Notes: a model not told the origin generated them from the letters alone. DNA of 64,000 nucleotides from Mycolicibacterium hodleri (GCF_025822245.1 NZ_JACKTL010000065.1:1-64000); one strand, 5' to 3'. Shown: positions 28,399 to 38,588, counted from the stretch's first letter. Program-made: numbers and translations.

Positions 28399-29664
28399 TC
28401 ACGACCCGCTCCGCGGTGTTACCCGCGCCACCGAAGTATTTGTCGTGCTGGCATATGTCGTCTGCCGACCGAGCCGACCGACGGTCGTCGCCACCCGCAG
28501 AACGTAGGCGTCGCGGGGCAGCATGGGATCGCGCCCGGTGAAGTCCGCGATGCGTTTGAGTCGGTAGCGGACGGTGTTTGGATGAACGAACAATTTGCGG
28601 GCACAGGCTTCAATCGCGCCCCCCGAGTCCAGGTAGGCGTCGAGTGTCTCCGTGAGCGCCGGACCCGCTTCGGCGAGGGGTCGCATCACGTCGGAGTCCA
28701 GTGCGGCGATGGCCGACGGGTCGCCGAGCAGCGCCCGTTCGGGAAGCAGCTCGCGGGCCGACACCGGTCGCGGTGCCCCGGTCCACCCCGCAACGGCATT
28801 CATGCCCGCGATGGCCTCGGCGGCGCTGTAGTGAGCCGCTACCAGGGACGCCGCGAACGGGCCGATGACCACCGGCTCGTCGGCGAACACCCCGAGCAGT
28901 TCACCGAGGAACTTGTCGGTGGGGGTCAGATGACCCGAGACGATCGCGACCAGCCACGTGCCGTGCACGTCGGAAAGCGCCGCCCTGCCGTTGCGGGTGA
29001 CGATTTCGTGCACGTCCTCGCTGGCGAACTCCGAACGTCCCGGCTTGGGGAAGCCGACGAGCACCGTCGCCGGTGCCGTGGCGTCCCAGTTCAGCGCGGC
29101 GGCTTGGGACTGCAACTGCGGACCGATGTCGCCACGGACCACGGCGTCGACGACGTTGGCCTCCATCCGGGTGTCCCACGCACCCCGCGCCTCCGCGGCG
29201 TCGGCGTACCCCGACGCCGCGGCGAACGCGAGGTTGCGGCTGTAGCGCAGGATGCCGATCGTCAGGGCCGTCGTCTGGTCTTCGTTGCGGCCCAGGAGGG
29301 GGACGGCTTCCTCGAAGTGCTCCATCGTCACCCGCACCATGTCGACGGTCTGGCGCAGTGCGATTCGGCGCGTCAGCTCCTGCGGCACCAGCGCGAACGC
29401 CTCGGCGGTGTAGCCGACGTCGCCGCGCGGGTTGCGCATCCACTCGGCGAAGTTGACCAACGCCGTCTGCACGACCAGCTGAACGCTGGCGCGCTGCGAC
29501 GCCTCCAGCTCGGCGAAGAAGGGCAGCCGCTCACCCATCACCTGCACGGCCTCGGTGGACAGGCGGCCCGAGTATTGCTTGACACGACGCAGCAGCGACT
29601 CGGGCACGGAGTCGAGCAGTTCGAGCGACGAGATCCGCGGGTCGTCGATCTGCTTGTCCGGCAT
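28399..29664 (-). CDS. mabR: PucR-type transcriptional regulator of FAS-II genes
   Basis: A 421-residue PucR/CdaR-family regulator with a C-terminal helix-turn-helix (ACARKLFVHPNTVRYRLKRIADFTG, about residues 355-380). It lies between aceE and fabD exactly as Rv2242 (MabR) does in M. tuberculosis. MabR activates or tunes the fasII operon in response to acyl-CoAs. 149 bp separate it from the fabD start. The last 20 residues are Ser/Thr/Arg rich and look poorly conserved. Confidence 0.9.
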   Translation of the reverse strand: MPDKQIDDPRISSLELLDSVPESLLRRVKQYSGRLSTEAVQVMGERLPFFAELEASQRASVQLVVQTALVNFAEWMRNPRGDVGYTAEAFALVPQELTRRIALRQTVDMVRVTMEHFEEAVPLLGRNEDQTTALTIGILRYSRNLAFAAASGYADAAEARGAWDTRMEANVVDAVVRGDIGPQLQSQAAALNWDATAPATVLVGFPKPGRSEFASEDVHEIVTRNGRAALSDVHGTWLVAIVSGHLTPTDKFLGELLGVFADEPVVIGPFAASLVAAHYSAAEAIAGMNAVAGWTGAPRPVSARELLPERALLGDPSAIAALDSDVMRPLAEAGPALTETLDAYLDSGGAIEACARKLFVHPNTVRYRLKRIADFTGRDPMLPRDAYVLRVATTVGRLGRQTTYASTTNTSVARVTPRSGS

Positions 29665-29730
29665 CCCTAAAAGATACGCCCGTTTACTGGTGGAAACCTA
29701 CAACTGCTGAGTCGATCGAGGGAACCTGGG

Positions 29731-32523
29731 TCAGGCGCCCGGCCCGGGGTCGGAGGTCTGCACCGGAGCGGCCATCACGTCGTCGATCTGGTACTCCTTC
29801 GCGGCCGCCACCGCCACCGACGGATCGATCTCGCCGTCGCGCGCCAGGGCCTCGAGCACCGCCACCACGACCGACTCGGCGTCGGTGTTGAAGTACCGCC
29901 GCGCGGCGGGGCGCGTGTCGGAGAAGCCGAAACCGTCGGTGCCCAGCGTGACGTAGGTGTTGGGCACCCACGGCCGAATCTGCTCGGGCACCGCGCGCAT
30001 CCAGTCCGACACCGCGACGACCGGGCCCGCGGTGGACTCCAGCACCTGGGTGACGTAGGGGACCGGAGCCGGCCGATCCGGATGCCGCAGCAGTTCCTTC
30101 TCCACGGTGATGCCGTCGCGGTTGAGCTCACCCCAGCTGGTCACCGACCACACGTCGGCCGCGACGTCCCAGTCCGCCGCGAGCAGGTCAGCCGCGCGCA
30201 ACGCCTCCGGCATCGCGACACCCGAGGTCAGGATTTGCGCGACGTTCGAGCGCTTGTCCTTGGCCGCGCGGTAGCGGTAAATCCCCTTCAGCATGCCCTC
30301 GGGGTCGAAGTTCTCGGGCTCGGCCGGCTGGACGTAGGGCTCGTTGTAGATGGTGATGTAGAAGAAGACGTTCTCGGGGTCCTCGCCGTACATCCGGGCC
30401 AGGCCGCTCTCCACGATGTAGGCGATCTCGTATGCGAACGCCGGGTCGTAGGCCACGACGGCGGGGTTGGACGCCGCCAACAGCAGGGAGTGACCGTCCG
30501 CGTGCTGAAGCCCCTCGCCGGTCAGCGTCGTGCGACCCGCGGTGGCGCCCAGCACGAAGCCGCGGGCCATCTGATCCGTCGCCGCCCAGAGACCGTCGCC
30601 GGTGCGCTGGAAGCCGAACATCGAGTAGAAGATGTAGATCGGGATCATCGGCTCGTCGTGCGTGGAGTACGACGTGCCCACCGCGGTGAACGACGCCGTC
30701 GACCCCGCCTCGTTGATGCCCTCGTGCAGGATCTGACCGAGGTCGCTCTCCTTGTAGGCGAGCATCAACTCCGCGTCGACCGAGGTGTACAGCTGCCCGT
30801 TGCGGTTGTAGATCTTCAGGCTCGGGAACCACGAGTCCATGCCGAACGTGCGGGCCTCGTCCGGGATGATCGGCACGATGCGCTTGCCGATCTCCTTGTC
30901 GCGCAACAACTCCTTGAACGTCCGCACGATCGCCATGGTGGTGGCGACGGACTGGGTGCCCGACCCCTTCTTGAGCGACTTGTAGACGTCGCGGCTGGGC
31001 AGAGGCAGGGCCTTGGCCTTGTTGCGCCGGGCGGGCACGAAGCCGCCGAGGGTTCGGCGCCGATCCAGCAGGTAGCGGATCTCGGGGGCGTCGGGTCCGG
31101 GGTGGTAGTACGGCGGCAGGTACGGGTTCTCCTCGAGCTGCGCGTCCGTGATCGGGATGCGCTGCGCCTCGCGGAAGTCCTTCAGGTCCTGCAGCGCCAG
31201 CTTCTTCATCTGGTGGGTCGCGTTGCGGCCCTCGAAGTGCTTGCCCAGCGTGTAGCCCTTGATGGTGTGGGCCAGGATCACCGTCGGCTGGCCCTTGTGC
31301 TCCATCGCGGCCCGGTAGGCGGCGTACACCTTGCGGTAGTCGTGACCGCCACGCTTGAGGTTCCAGATCTCGGCGTCGGTCATCGGCTCGACCAGCGCCT
31401 TGGTGCGCGGGTCGCGGCCGAAGAAGTGGTCGCGGACGTAGGCGCCGTCGTTGGCCTTGTAGGTCTGGAAGTCACCGTCGGGAGTGGTGTTCATCAGGTT
31501 GACCAGCGCGCCGTCCTTGTCGGCGTGCAGCAGCGCATCCCATTCGCGGCCCCACACCACCTTGATGACGTTCCAGCCGGCGCCGCGGAAGAACGACTCC
31601 AGCTCCTGGATGATCTTGCCGTTGCCGCGCACGGGACCGTCGAGGCGCTGCAGGTTGCAGTTGATGACGAAGGTCAGGTTGTCGAGGCCCTCCAGGGCCG
31701 CGACGTGGGCCAGTCCGCGGCTCTCCGGCTCGTCGGTCTCGCCGTCGCCGAGGAACGCCCACACGTGCTGATCGGAGGTGTCCTTGATGCCGCGATCGTT
31801 GAGGTAGTGGTTGAACCGCGCCTGGTAGATGGCGTTCATCGGGCCCAGGCCCATCGACACCGTGGGGAACTCCCAGAAGTCGGGCATCAACCGCGGGTGG
31901 GGGTAGGACGGGATGCCGCCACCGGGGTGAGAGTGCTCCTGGCGGAACCCGTCGAGCTTGTCGGCGGTTAGCCGGCCCTCGAGGAACGCGCGTGCGTAGA
32001 TGCCGGGGGAGGCGTGGCCCTGGATGAACACCTGGTCGCCACCGCCCGGGTGGGACTTGCCGCGGAAGAAGTGGTTGAACCCGACCTCGTACAGCGCGGC
32101 GGACGAGGCGTAGGTCGAAATATGGCCGCCCACACCAACTCCGGGGCGCTGGGCGCGGTGCACCATGATCGCGGCGTTCCACCGGATCCAGGCACGGTAC
32201 CGCCGCTCGACGTCCTCGTCACCGGGAAACCACGGCTCCAATTCGGTCGGAATCGTGTTGACGTAGTCGGTCGACGTGAGCGCCGGAATGGCGACCCGCT
32301 GTTCGCCAGAACGCTCCAGCAGGCGCAACATCAGGTAGCGCGCACGGGCGGGTCCGGACCGTGCGAGCAGGTCGTCGAACGACTCCAGCCACTCGCTGGT
32401 TTCCTCCGGATCGATGTCTGGCAGGTACGAGGCAACACCCTCGCGAATGACGCGGACCCGATCGGGTTCGCTTGCGGTGCCTGAGTTTTGGGCCAGGTCC
32501 TGGCGCGCGAACTCGGTGGTCAA
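29731..32523 (-). CDS. aceE: Pyruvate dehydrogenase E1 component (homodimeric)
   Basis: A 930-residue thiamine-diphosphate enzyme that decarboxylates pyruvate and transfers the acetyl group to lipoyl-E2. The ThDP motif runs from GDGETDEPESRG to NCNLQRLDGP near residues 245-290; HSHPGGGIPSYPHPRLMPD, KRGGHDYRKVYAAY and TDGFGFSDTRPAARRYF are conserved family blocks. The TTG at 32523 starts LTTEFARQDLAQNSG, aligned with the known M. tuberculosis N terminus, with GAGGAG 6 bases upstream. It is divergent from a lipoprotein gene. Confidence 0.95.
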   Translation of the reverse strand: MTTEFARQDLAQNSGTASEPDRVRVIREGVASYLPDIDPEETSEWLESFDDLLARSGPARARYLMLRLLERSGEQRVAIPALTSTDYVNTIPTELEPWFPGDEDVERRYRAWIRWNAAIMVHRAQRPGVGVGGHISTYASSAALYEVGFNHFFRGKSHPGGGDQVFIQGHASPGIYARAFLEGRLTADKLDGFRQEHSHPGGGIPSYPHPRLMPDFWEFPTVSMGLGPMNAIYQARFNHYLNDRGIKDTSDQHVWAFLGDGETDEPESRGLAHVAALEGLDNLTFVINCNLQRLDGPVRGNGKIIQELESFFRGAGWNVIKVVWGREWDALLHADKDGALVNLMNTTPDGDFQTYKANDGAYVRDHFFGRDPRTKALVEPMTDAEIWNLKRGGHDYRKVYAAYRAAMEHKGQPTVILAHTIKGYTLGKHFEGRNATHQMKKLALQDLKDFREAQRIPITDAQLEENPYLPPYYHPGPDAPEIRYLLDRRRTLGGFVPARRNKAKALPLPSRDVYKSLKKGSGTQSVATTMAIVRTFKELLRDKEIGKRIVPIIPDEARTFGMDSWFPSLKIYNRNGQLYTSVDAELMLAYKESDLGQILHEGINEAGSTASFTAVGTSYSTHDEPMIPIYIFYSMFGFQRTGDGLWAATDQMARGFVLGATAGRTTLTGEGLQHADGHSLLLAASNPAVVAYDPAFAYEIAYIVESGLARMYGEDPENVFFYITIYNEPYVQPAEPENFDPEGMLKGIYRYRAAKDKRSNVAQILTSGVAMPEALRAADLLAADWDVAADVWSVTSWGELNRDGITVEKELLRHPDRPAPVPYVTQVLESTAGPVVAVSDWMRAVPEQIRPWVPNTYVTLGTDGFGFSDTRPAARRYFNTDAESVVVAVLEALARDGEIDPSVAVAAAKEYQIDDVMAAPVQTSDPGPGA

Positions 32524-32697
32524 CTGCAGCTCCTCGGTAGGCGTGATCGGGAGCTCGTGGCCCCGTCACACGTGATTTTCGTCGTCGTTCCTGGCGACGT
32601 GTCCATCGTGCCCCTATCGTGCCGTAGATGCTCGGGCGGGGTTGGGCTACCGGGATGGACCGGCGACGAATCGGGCCAACCGGTAGCGTCTGTTGAC

Positions 32698-33249
32698 GTG
32701 ACGACTTGGTTGCCAGCAGCGCGGCTGCGTGCCGTGGGCCTGGTCGCGGGGGTGCTGGCGGGGCTGGCGATGGTGGTCGTGGGGTGCACGTCCATCACCA
32801 AGGGGACCGCCACCTACGACGCCGTCGAGGCGCCCGACTACCGGGCGTCGGTGGCGTCGTCGGTTGCCGTGTCCGAATCCGAACGTCAGGTTGCGGTGAC
32901 CAAGGCCGCCGTGCACACCTCCTGCGACGCGCTGTCCTCGAGCAGCGTGGCGGCCGTCGACGCGGTCAACGACTACGTCGACGCCTTCAACAACGACGCA
33001 CCGGATGCACCCGCAAAGGTCGGACCGGCCGTCGACGCCCTCAACCGCAGCGCCGACCAGGTCACGGGCAGTTTGTCGGGGCCGTTGTCGCCAGATCTGA
33101 CCAAGGCGCTGAACGGCTGGGCCGACTCCGCGCGAGCGCTGGCGGGGGTGCTGGGAGGCAACCCCGGACCCGACGAGTTCAACGGCGCGATTCGCCAACT
33201 CAACGATTCCAAGACCGCGGCGGGCGCCGCCTGCGAAGCCGCTTATTGA
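32698..33249 (+). CDS. Putative lipoprotein
   Basis: A 183-residue protein with a signal peptide that ends in a lipobox-like VVVGC (Cys at residue 30) followed by TSITKGTA. The mature part is Ala/Ser/Asp rich and helical with two cysteines (SCDAL, AACEAAY). It corresponds by position to Rv2240c of M. tuberculosis. I use the GTG at 32698 because the hydrophobic segment then sits at the N terminus. 174 bp separate it from divergent aceE. Role unknown. Confidence 0.75.
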   Translation: MTTWLPAARLRAVGLVAGVLAGLAMVVVGCTSITKGTATYDAVEAPDYRASVASSVAVSESERQVAVTKAAVHTSCDALSSSSVAAVDAVNDYVDAFNNDAPDAPAKVGPAVDALNRSADQVTGSLSGPLSPDLTKALNGWADSARALAGVLGGNPGPDEFNGAIRQLNDSKTAAGAACEAAY

Positions 33250-33333
33250 CGATTTGGTGTGCCAGGCGTCGAGCGAACGCCCGCGGCGTGCGACGATAGG
33301 GAAAAGCTGACTCGCTGGCTGAAGGAGGATCAG

Positions 33334-33756
33334 GTGGTTGCGGCGGACTCGCCGAACTACGCCCGAAAGCTGGGCATCGAGAAGAATCAACTCGTCCAAG
33401 AGCTAGGTTGGGACGAGGACACCGACGATGACATCCGGTTCGACATCGAAGACGCAAGTGGTGCCGAACTGCTGGATGAGGACGCCGAAGACGTCATCGA
33501 CGTGGTGCTGCTGTGGTGGCGCAACGACGACGGCGATCTCGTCGACCGACTGATGGACGCCATTACGCCCCTCGCCGAAGACGGCGTGGTGTGGGTGGTG
33601 ACCCCCAAGACCGGACACCCCGGACACGTCAAACCCTCCGACATCGCCGAATCGGCGCCGACGGCCGGTCTCATGCAGACCTCGTCGGCCAACCTCGGAG
33701 ACTGGATCGCCAGCAGACTGGTCCAGCCGAAGTCGGGTCCCTCGGGGCGGCGCTGA
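33334..33756 (+). CDS. DUF3052 domain-containing protein
   Basis: A 140-residue acidic cytoplasmic protein of the DUF3052 family (SPNYARKLGIEKNQLVQELGWDEDTDDDIR, then DVIDVVLLWWRNDDGDLVD). It corresponds to Rv2239c. Function unknown. AAGGAGGA at 33322-33329 fits the GTG at 33334; an earlier in-frame ATG has no such signal. Its stop is 5 bp before ahpE, so co-transcription with the peroxiredoxin is likely. Confidence 0.85.
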   Translation: MVAADSPNYARKLGIEKNQLVQELGWDEDTDDDIRFDIEDASGAELLDEDAEDVIDVVLLWWRNDDGDLVDRLMDAITPLAEDGVVWVVTPKTGHPGHVKPSDIAESAPTAGLMQTSSANLGDWIASRLVQPKSGPSGRR

Positions 33757-33761
33757 CGACC

Positions 33762-34226
33762 GTGCTCGACGTGGGCGCCGTGGCGCCCGACTTCACGCTG
33801 AAGGACCAGGACGGGCGGCCCGTGACGTTGCGGGCACACCGTGGGGTGACGAACGTCCTCCTGGTGTTCTTTCCGCTCGCTTTCACTGGCATCTGCCAGC
33901 GCGAGCTCGACGACATCCAATCCCAGCTGTCCGACTACGCCGACGGGGGCACCACGGCGCTGGCGGTGTCGGTGGGACCACCGCCCACCCACAAGGTCTG
34001 GGCCACGCGGAGCGGTTTCACGTTCCCGCTGCTGTCGGACTTCTGGCCACATGGTGCGGTGGCGCAGGCCTACGGCGTGTTCAACGCCGACGCCGGCTTC
34101 GCCAACCGCGGCACCTTCGCCGTCGACCACGCCGGCCTCGTCAGGTTCGCCGCGATGAACGGACCGGGGGAGACGCGCGATCGGTCCGTCTTCGTCGAGG
34201 CGCTGGCGGCCGTCCACGACGCCTGA
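33762..34226 (+). CDS. ahpE: One-cysteine peroxiredoxin AhpE
   Basis: A 154-residue thiol peroxidase that reduces peroxides and peroxynitrite. The peroxidatic Cys45 lies in FFPLAFTGIC; no resolving cysteine is present, as in M. tuberculosis AhpE (Rv2238c), where mycothiol and mycoredoxin recycle it. FTFPLLSDFWPHGAVAQAYGVFN is highly conserved. The GTG at 33762 gives VLDVGAVAPDF, matching the known N terminus. The tRNA-Val gene follows 46 bp later. Confidence 0.93.
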   Translation: MLDVGAVAPDFTLKDQDGRPVTLRAHRGVTNVLLVFFPLAFTGICQRELDDIQSQLSDYADGGTTALAVSVGPPPTHKVWATRSGFTFPLLSDFWPHGAVAQAYGVFNADAGFANRGTFAVDHAGLVRFAAMNGPGETRDRSVFVEALAAVHDA

Positions 34227-34272
34227 CGGGATTTCACCTCGGGGCGGTCCGCCGTGTAGCTTGGCCGAGCAC

Positions 34273-34347
34273 GGGCGTGTAGCTCAGTGGTAGAGCTCTG
34301 GTTTTACACACCAGCGGTCGTGGGTTCGATCCCCTCCGCGCCCACCA
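34273..34347 (+). tRNA. valT: tRNA-Val (anticodon UAC)
   Basis: A 72-nt cloverleaf followed by an encoded CCA. Acceptor stem GGGCGTG pairs with CGCGCCC (one G-U pair); D-arm GCTCAGTGGTAGAGC; anticodon arm CTGGT/ACCAG with loop TTTACAC, anticodon TAC; T-arm GGGTTCGATCCC. The tRNA 3' end is a common integration site, and the remnant of a site-specific recombinase begins 220 bp downstream. The gene symbol is tentative. Confidence 0.95.
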
Positions 34348-34565
34348 TGATCGACAAGGGTCAGGGCGTTTTCGGCTTCGACAAGTCCGGTTCTGACACC
34401 CACGGTTGTGCCAAGCGCCGTCGCACGCACTAGCGATAGGTTCCCGATCACTCATCAGGTGTTGGTGGTGGCGCACGCCGGCTCCGCCGACGCCGGCCGT
34501 AGAGAGGACCCAGCTCCTGGCTCCCGTGGAAGCCGACGCGGACAGCGCACCGGGAACACCGACGA

Positions 34566-34748
34566 CTAGGACGTCGTCGTGGAATCGGTGTCGGGCAGGC
34601 CGATTAAGACCATGCCCGCTGATGCGAGGGCGTCGTCGTAGACGTGTCCATAGACCCGCAATGTCATCGCCGGATCACGGCCCAGCCACTTCGCCGCCGC
34701 TGAAATGGTCGTGCCGCTGTCGAGCATCCGAGTCGCCGCCGTATGGCG
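34566..34748 (-). pseudogene. Tyrosine recombinase (phage-type integrase), C-terminal remnant
   Basis: Sixty codons ending at TAG (34566-34568) read RHTAATRMLDSG, then AAAKWLGRDPAMTLRVYGHV. This matches the end of the catalytic domain of tyrosine recombinases: the R-H pair, a degenerate LGH box (LGR) and the nucleophile Tyr in RVYGHV. The rest, including the catalytic domain start and DNA-binding domain, is gone, replaced at about 34745-34755 by IS21 istA sequence. Its position 220 bp after tRNA-Val fits an integrase next to its attachment site. Not functional. Confidence 0.75.
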
Positions 34749-35650
34749 AGCGACGTCCTCGTCTCGACCGTCGGCGGCACCGGTGGCAGGGCCAGCATAC
34801 GAGCTCGATCGGCATCGAGGAAGTCGACGGAACGATCATCCAACACCCGCACCAGACGTTTGTTCGCGATCGGAAGCCATTGACCCAGTTGATCATTGAA
34901 GTCCTGCGGTGAGGCGAAGCTGCGTCCGGGCAGAAACGAGGTCTCCAGATACCGGTTGGCTCGCTGCACCATCCCCTTGGATTCGGGGGCATAGGGTTTC
35001 ATTTGCACCAGCCGTGACCCGAGGGCACCCATCAACGCGCCGTGACCGGTTCGGTCAACCGGCCCCGACGCCCGATCCCGGCCTCGTTGTCCCACCACAA
35101 CTCGTGCGGCACCGCGGTGAAGTTCTGCGAGAGAAGCTGCCACATCCCCGCCACCAGATCCATCGTCCGGCGCGAGGGAAGCATCACCGCGGCGATGAAC
35201 CGGGGGAACGCCGCGACCATCATCAACACCGGCAGCATCGCCTCCTGACCGAACCCGACCGCGATCTTCGGTGCTGGGAACCACAGGTCGCACTGAATCA
35301 CCCGCCCCGGGGGATGCTGAGGCGGTCGACCGGATCGGCGGGCAGGTACTCCGGGCGGATCGCACGCACTCGCTCGCGGAACCACGAAATCGAACCCGTC
35401 CATCCGACCCGCTCGGCGGGCACTGTCGCCGACATCGTCGTCGGGTAGACCGACAGCAACGCCCGGATTCGGGGCTCTGCCTCGTTGATCGCCGACGGCC
35501 CGGCCGCCCGCTCGTACTTCGGTGGGCCGTCGCTGGCGACCGCGGACGCCACGGTGTCACGCGCGATGCCGAGCTGGCGTGCAATGGCCCGCTGCGACAA
35601 ACCCTCGCTGCGGTGAAGATGCCTTATCAAGGCCCCAGTCGTCCAAGGAA
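34745..35650 (-). pseudogene. IS21-family transposase IstA, decayed and truncated
   Basis: Three reading frames together give an IstA-like protein: N-terminal RRL-type HTH (LHRSEGLSQRAIARQLGIARDTV), then SDGPPKYER, ISWFRERVRAIRPEYLP; a core piece with GRVIQCDLWFPAPKIAVGFGQ and ELWWDNEAGIGRRGR (DDE region); and a C-terminal piece with YAPESKGMVQRANRYLETSFLPGR and ARMLALPPVPP. Frameshifts fall near 35628, 35330-35400 and 35040. The last roughly 90 residues of IstA and the whole istB partner are missing. IS-end-like sequence (TTTTCAACCGTCG) lies near 35682-35694. Confidence 0.78.
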
Positions 35651-35800
35651 ATCACCCATCCAATCTGGTTGGGTGGCCTCTTTTCAACCGTCGCGGCTGG
35701 CCGGATTCTCATCCGTGGTCAACACGAGCCAAAGATGACGAGTGACCGCCGGCGATGCCGTTGCGCATCACCTTCACACGCTTCCAGTTAATGTTCGGCT

Positions 35801-38401
35801 GTGACCCGGATGTGGCCGATGGCCGGTCGTGATGACGTCATCGGCGAGGTGATGGCGGTGATCGAGGGGCGCGGGAGACGTGGGATCGTCCTCGCTGGGC
35901 CGGCCGGGGTCGGCAAGTCCCGGGTGGCGTGGGAGGCGGCTGACCGAGCCGCCGCGACACGGTGGTCTGTCAGAACCATCACGGCGACGGTCAACAGTCG
36001 GCACATCCCGTTGGGCGCGTGCGCCCAGTGGACGGACGATGTCGGGGGCGGCGAGGCGGCGTTGGTGCGCCGGGTGGGCGAAGCGATGATCGTGGGTACT
36101 ACAGCGGGCCGGCTGTTGCTCGTCGTCGACGACGCCCATCTGCTCGACGATCTGTCGGTTTTGGTGGTGCAGCACCTGGTCGGGTCCGGAGCCGCGACGG
36201 TGGTGATGACGATCCGAATGGGGGAACACGTGCCGGCGGCGCTGAGCGCGTGGGTCAGGGATGGCGAGGTCGTGTGGCGCGAGGTAGCGGTGCTGTCGCG
36301 CGAGCAGATGGGCGCGGTCTTGGAGGCGGCGTTCGGCGCGCAGCCGGATCCCGGCTGCAGTGACCGATTCTGGGAGTTGACCGGCGGGAACGTGCTGTTC
36401 GTGCGGCAGCTCGCCGAGCAGGAGGCCGGCGCCGGACGGTTGGCCGTGCACGGCGACGTGCTTCGGTGGAGCGGGGACGTGGCGGTGTCGGGGTCGTTGG
36501 CCGAGGTCGTGGAACGTCAGGTCGGTGCGCTGCGGGGTCCGGTACTCGAGGTGGTCGACACCATCGCAGTTGCCGAGCCGCTCGACCGGCGCTCGTTGGC
36601 GCTGCTGGCTGGGCCGGACGCCGTCGAAGAAGCTGAAGATCGCGGGCTGATCCGGATCACCGGTCATGAGGTCTGCGTTGGCCATCCCCTCTTCGCCGAG
36701 ATCCGGCGGGCGCGGTGCGGGTCGGCGCGCCTGGCCCGGCTGCGTGGGCAGGTTGCGTTGGCGATGGGTGACGGCGGTAGCGCAGCAGTCGTGGTCAAGC
36801 GCGGACTGCTGTGGCTGGAGTCCGACTTGCCCGTGCGGCCCGAGGTGTTGGTGGCCGCGGGTAGTGCGGCGAATTCCCTACTCGACTTCGACTTGGCCGA
36901 GCGGCTTTTCGCCGCGGCAGCCGAGGCAGACATGGGCCCGCGGGCGCACGTGTCTCGGGCGTGGACGCTGTTCATGATGGGCGACGGCGACTCCGCCGGC
37001 GACGTCCTTGCCGGGGCACCGCGCCAAGGTGAGGTCGGCCCAGGTTTTCGCAACGAGGTGGTGTTGGCCGCATCGACGGCGCTGTGGGCTCGACGCGATC
37101 CCGAGCAGGCTTGGCAGATCGTGGAGCGAGCCCTGCAGACCAAGACCGGTGAAAGGCGCGCTCAGATCATGGTGTTTCGGGCCAATCAGCTGGCCCTGGC
37201 CGGGCGCACCCTGGAGGTGCTGGACACCCTCGAAGAGGTCGACGACCGCGAGCTCGAGCCCTACGGCACGGCGATGGCGTGCATCGCCGCGTGCATGGCC
37301 CACGGCGAACTCGGCGATCTCGGCCAGGTGGCCACCGCCGTCGCGGTGTCCGCACGGGCGTTGGAGTCCAGCATCGAGGGCGCACACCTCTCCGGCCCCC
37401 TCGCCGAGGTCCATGCCAGTGCGCTGGTGACCGCGGGCCACATCGGCGAGGCGGTGGAGGTTGCCCGGCGATTCTCTCGCAGCCGGCATGGTCGCGCAGC
37501 GGCGATGCGGCAGGTGGCTCAGCAAATCCTGGGCATGGCTCATCTAGCCGCCGGAGACCTGCGCGCGGCCCTGGAGCACCTGCCCGCCAACCCGGATCCG
37601 AGCAGCTGGATCGGACGAGGATTCCACGCCGCGAACAGCTTTCCGCGATTCGCGTTGCTCCGCGCCCAAGCGCTGGCGCGGGTGGGCGAGGCGGATGCCG
37701 CCGCTCTGGCACTTGAAACTGCGCGCGCGTCTCGACCACCGGCCTACCACTACTACGACTCCGCGGACCTGATCGCCGAAGCCTGGATCGCGGCATCACG
37801 AACACGATTCGGCGAGGCCCGGGCCCTAGCGCTGGCCGCGGCCGACTTCGCCCGCGATCACCACCAGATGGCGCGGGAGGTGTGGTGTCTGCAAGCGGCG
37901 GTGCAGCTCGACGACACCACGGCGGCCGACCGCTTGGCCATGCTTGCCGAGCGAGTCGGGACCGAACGCGCCGCGGTGGCCGCGCGCCACGGCACGGCAC
38001 TGAGCGGCGATGACGCACACGGCCTCGATGCGGCGTCGGCGCTGTGGGAGTCGAAGGGCGATCGGCTCGCCGCCGCCGATGCAGCGGCTCAGGCGGCGAC
38101 GTCGCATCGCCGGGCCGGCCGGCGGGACAGCGCCGCCACTGCCGCAGCCCGTGCGAGGCAGCTGGCAGCGGCCTGCGGTGGAGCGACCAGCCCCGCCATC
38201 ACGACCGCCGAGCTTTCCGCGCCACTCAGCAATCGCGAGCGCGAGATCGTCGTCTTGGTGGCCCGGGGACTGACCAACCGCCAGATCGCCGAGATCGAAT
38301 CGCTGTCGGTCCGCACCGTGGAAAGCCACATCTACCGCGCCAGCATCAAGGCCGGTGTCACCGGACGCGCCGGTTTGGGCGCATTGATCAACGACGTCTG
38401 A
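35801..38401 (+). CDS. LAL-type (MalT-like) ATPase and LuxR-type regulator
   Basis: An 866-residue regulator: Walker A GPAGVGKS at residues 33-40, Walker B LLLVVDDAH near 105-113, a long helical-repeat middle (about 300-780), and a C-terminal LuxR HTH (LSNREREIVVLVARGLTNRQIAEIESLSVRTVESHIYRA, about 808-847). These large ATP-binding activators often sense a metabolite. The GTG at 35801 has a TAATGT box ending 6 bases before it, suggesting a leaderless transcript. The target is unknown; the next gene, 187 bp downstream, encodes the PGRS-like exported protein. Confidence 0.87.
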   Translation: MTRMWPMAGRDDVIGEVMAVIEGRGRRGIVLAGPAGVGKSRVAWEAADRAAATRWSVRTITATVNSRHIPLGACAQWTDDVGGGEAALVRRVGEAMIVGTTAGRLLLVVDDAHLLDDLSVLVVQHLVGSGAATVVMTIRMGEHVPAALSAWVRDGEVVWREVAVLSREQMGAVLEAAFGAQPDPGCSDRFWELTGGNVLFVRQLAEQEAGAGRLAVHGDVLRWSGDVAVSGSLAEVVERQVGALRGPVLEVVDTIAVAEPLDRRSLALLAGPDAVEEAEDRGLIRITGHEVCVGHPLFAEIRRARCGSARLARLRGQVALAMGDGGSAAVVVKRGLLWLESDLPVRPEVLVAAGSAANSLLDFDLAERLFAAAAEADMGPRAHVSRAWTLFMMGDGDSAGDVLAGAPRQGEVGPGFRNEVVLAASTALWARRDPEQAWQIVERALQTKTGERRAQIMVFRANQLALAGRTLEVLDTLEEVDDRELEPYGTAMACIAACMAHGELGDLGQVATAVAVSARALESSIEGAHLSGPLAEVHASALVTAGHIGEAVEVARRFSRSRHGRAAAMRQVAQQILGMAHLAAGDLRAALEHLPANPDPSSWIGRGFHAANSFPRFALLRAQALARVGEADAAALALETARASRPPAYHYYDSADLIAEAWIAASRTRFGEARALALAAADFARDHHQMAREVWCLQAAVQLDDTTAADRLAMLAERVGTERAAVAARHGTALSGDDAHGLDAASALWESKGDRLAAADAAAQAATSHRRAGRRDSAATAAARARQLAAACGGATSPAITTAELSAPLSNREREIVVLVARGLTNRQIAEIESLSVRTVESHIYRASIKAGVTGRAGLGALINDV

Positions 38402-38588
38402 CATCCAGCGCTGCGAGCACTACTGCAATGTGGGCGTGCGGCTACTGCAAATGCGGGCACGGACGGTGATATCGCGGGGTGCGAGGACAGCGGTGCGTTA
38501 ATTTGCGGGAAGTCGCTCCAGCAACGGGGCGCCACCTGCGTTCATGCCTTGGTTGCGACACGCACGCAACCCATTGAAGGAGACCCCG

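Noticed and set aside
34234..34476. Minus-strand open frame containing RGSNPRPLVC and ALPLSY
   Set aside because: This is the well-known false protein translated antisense to a tRNA gene (here tRNA-Val).
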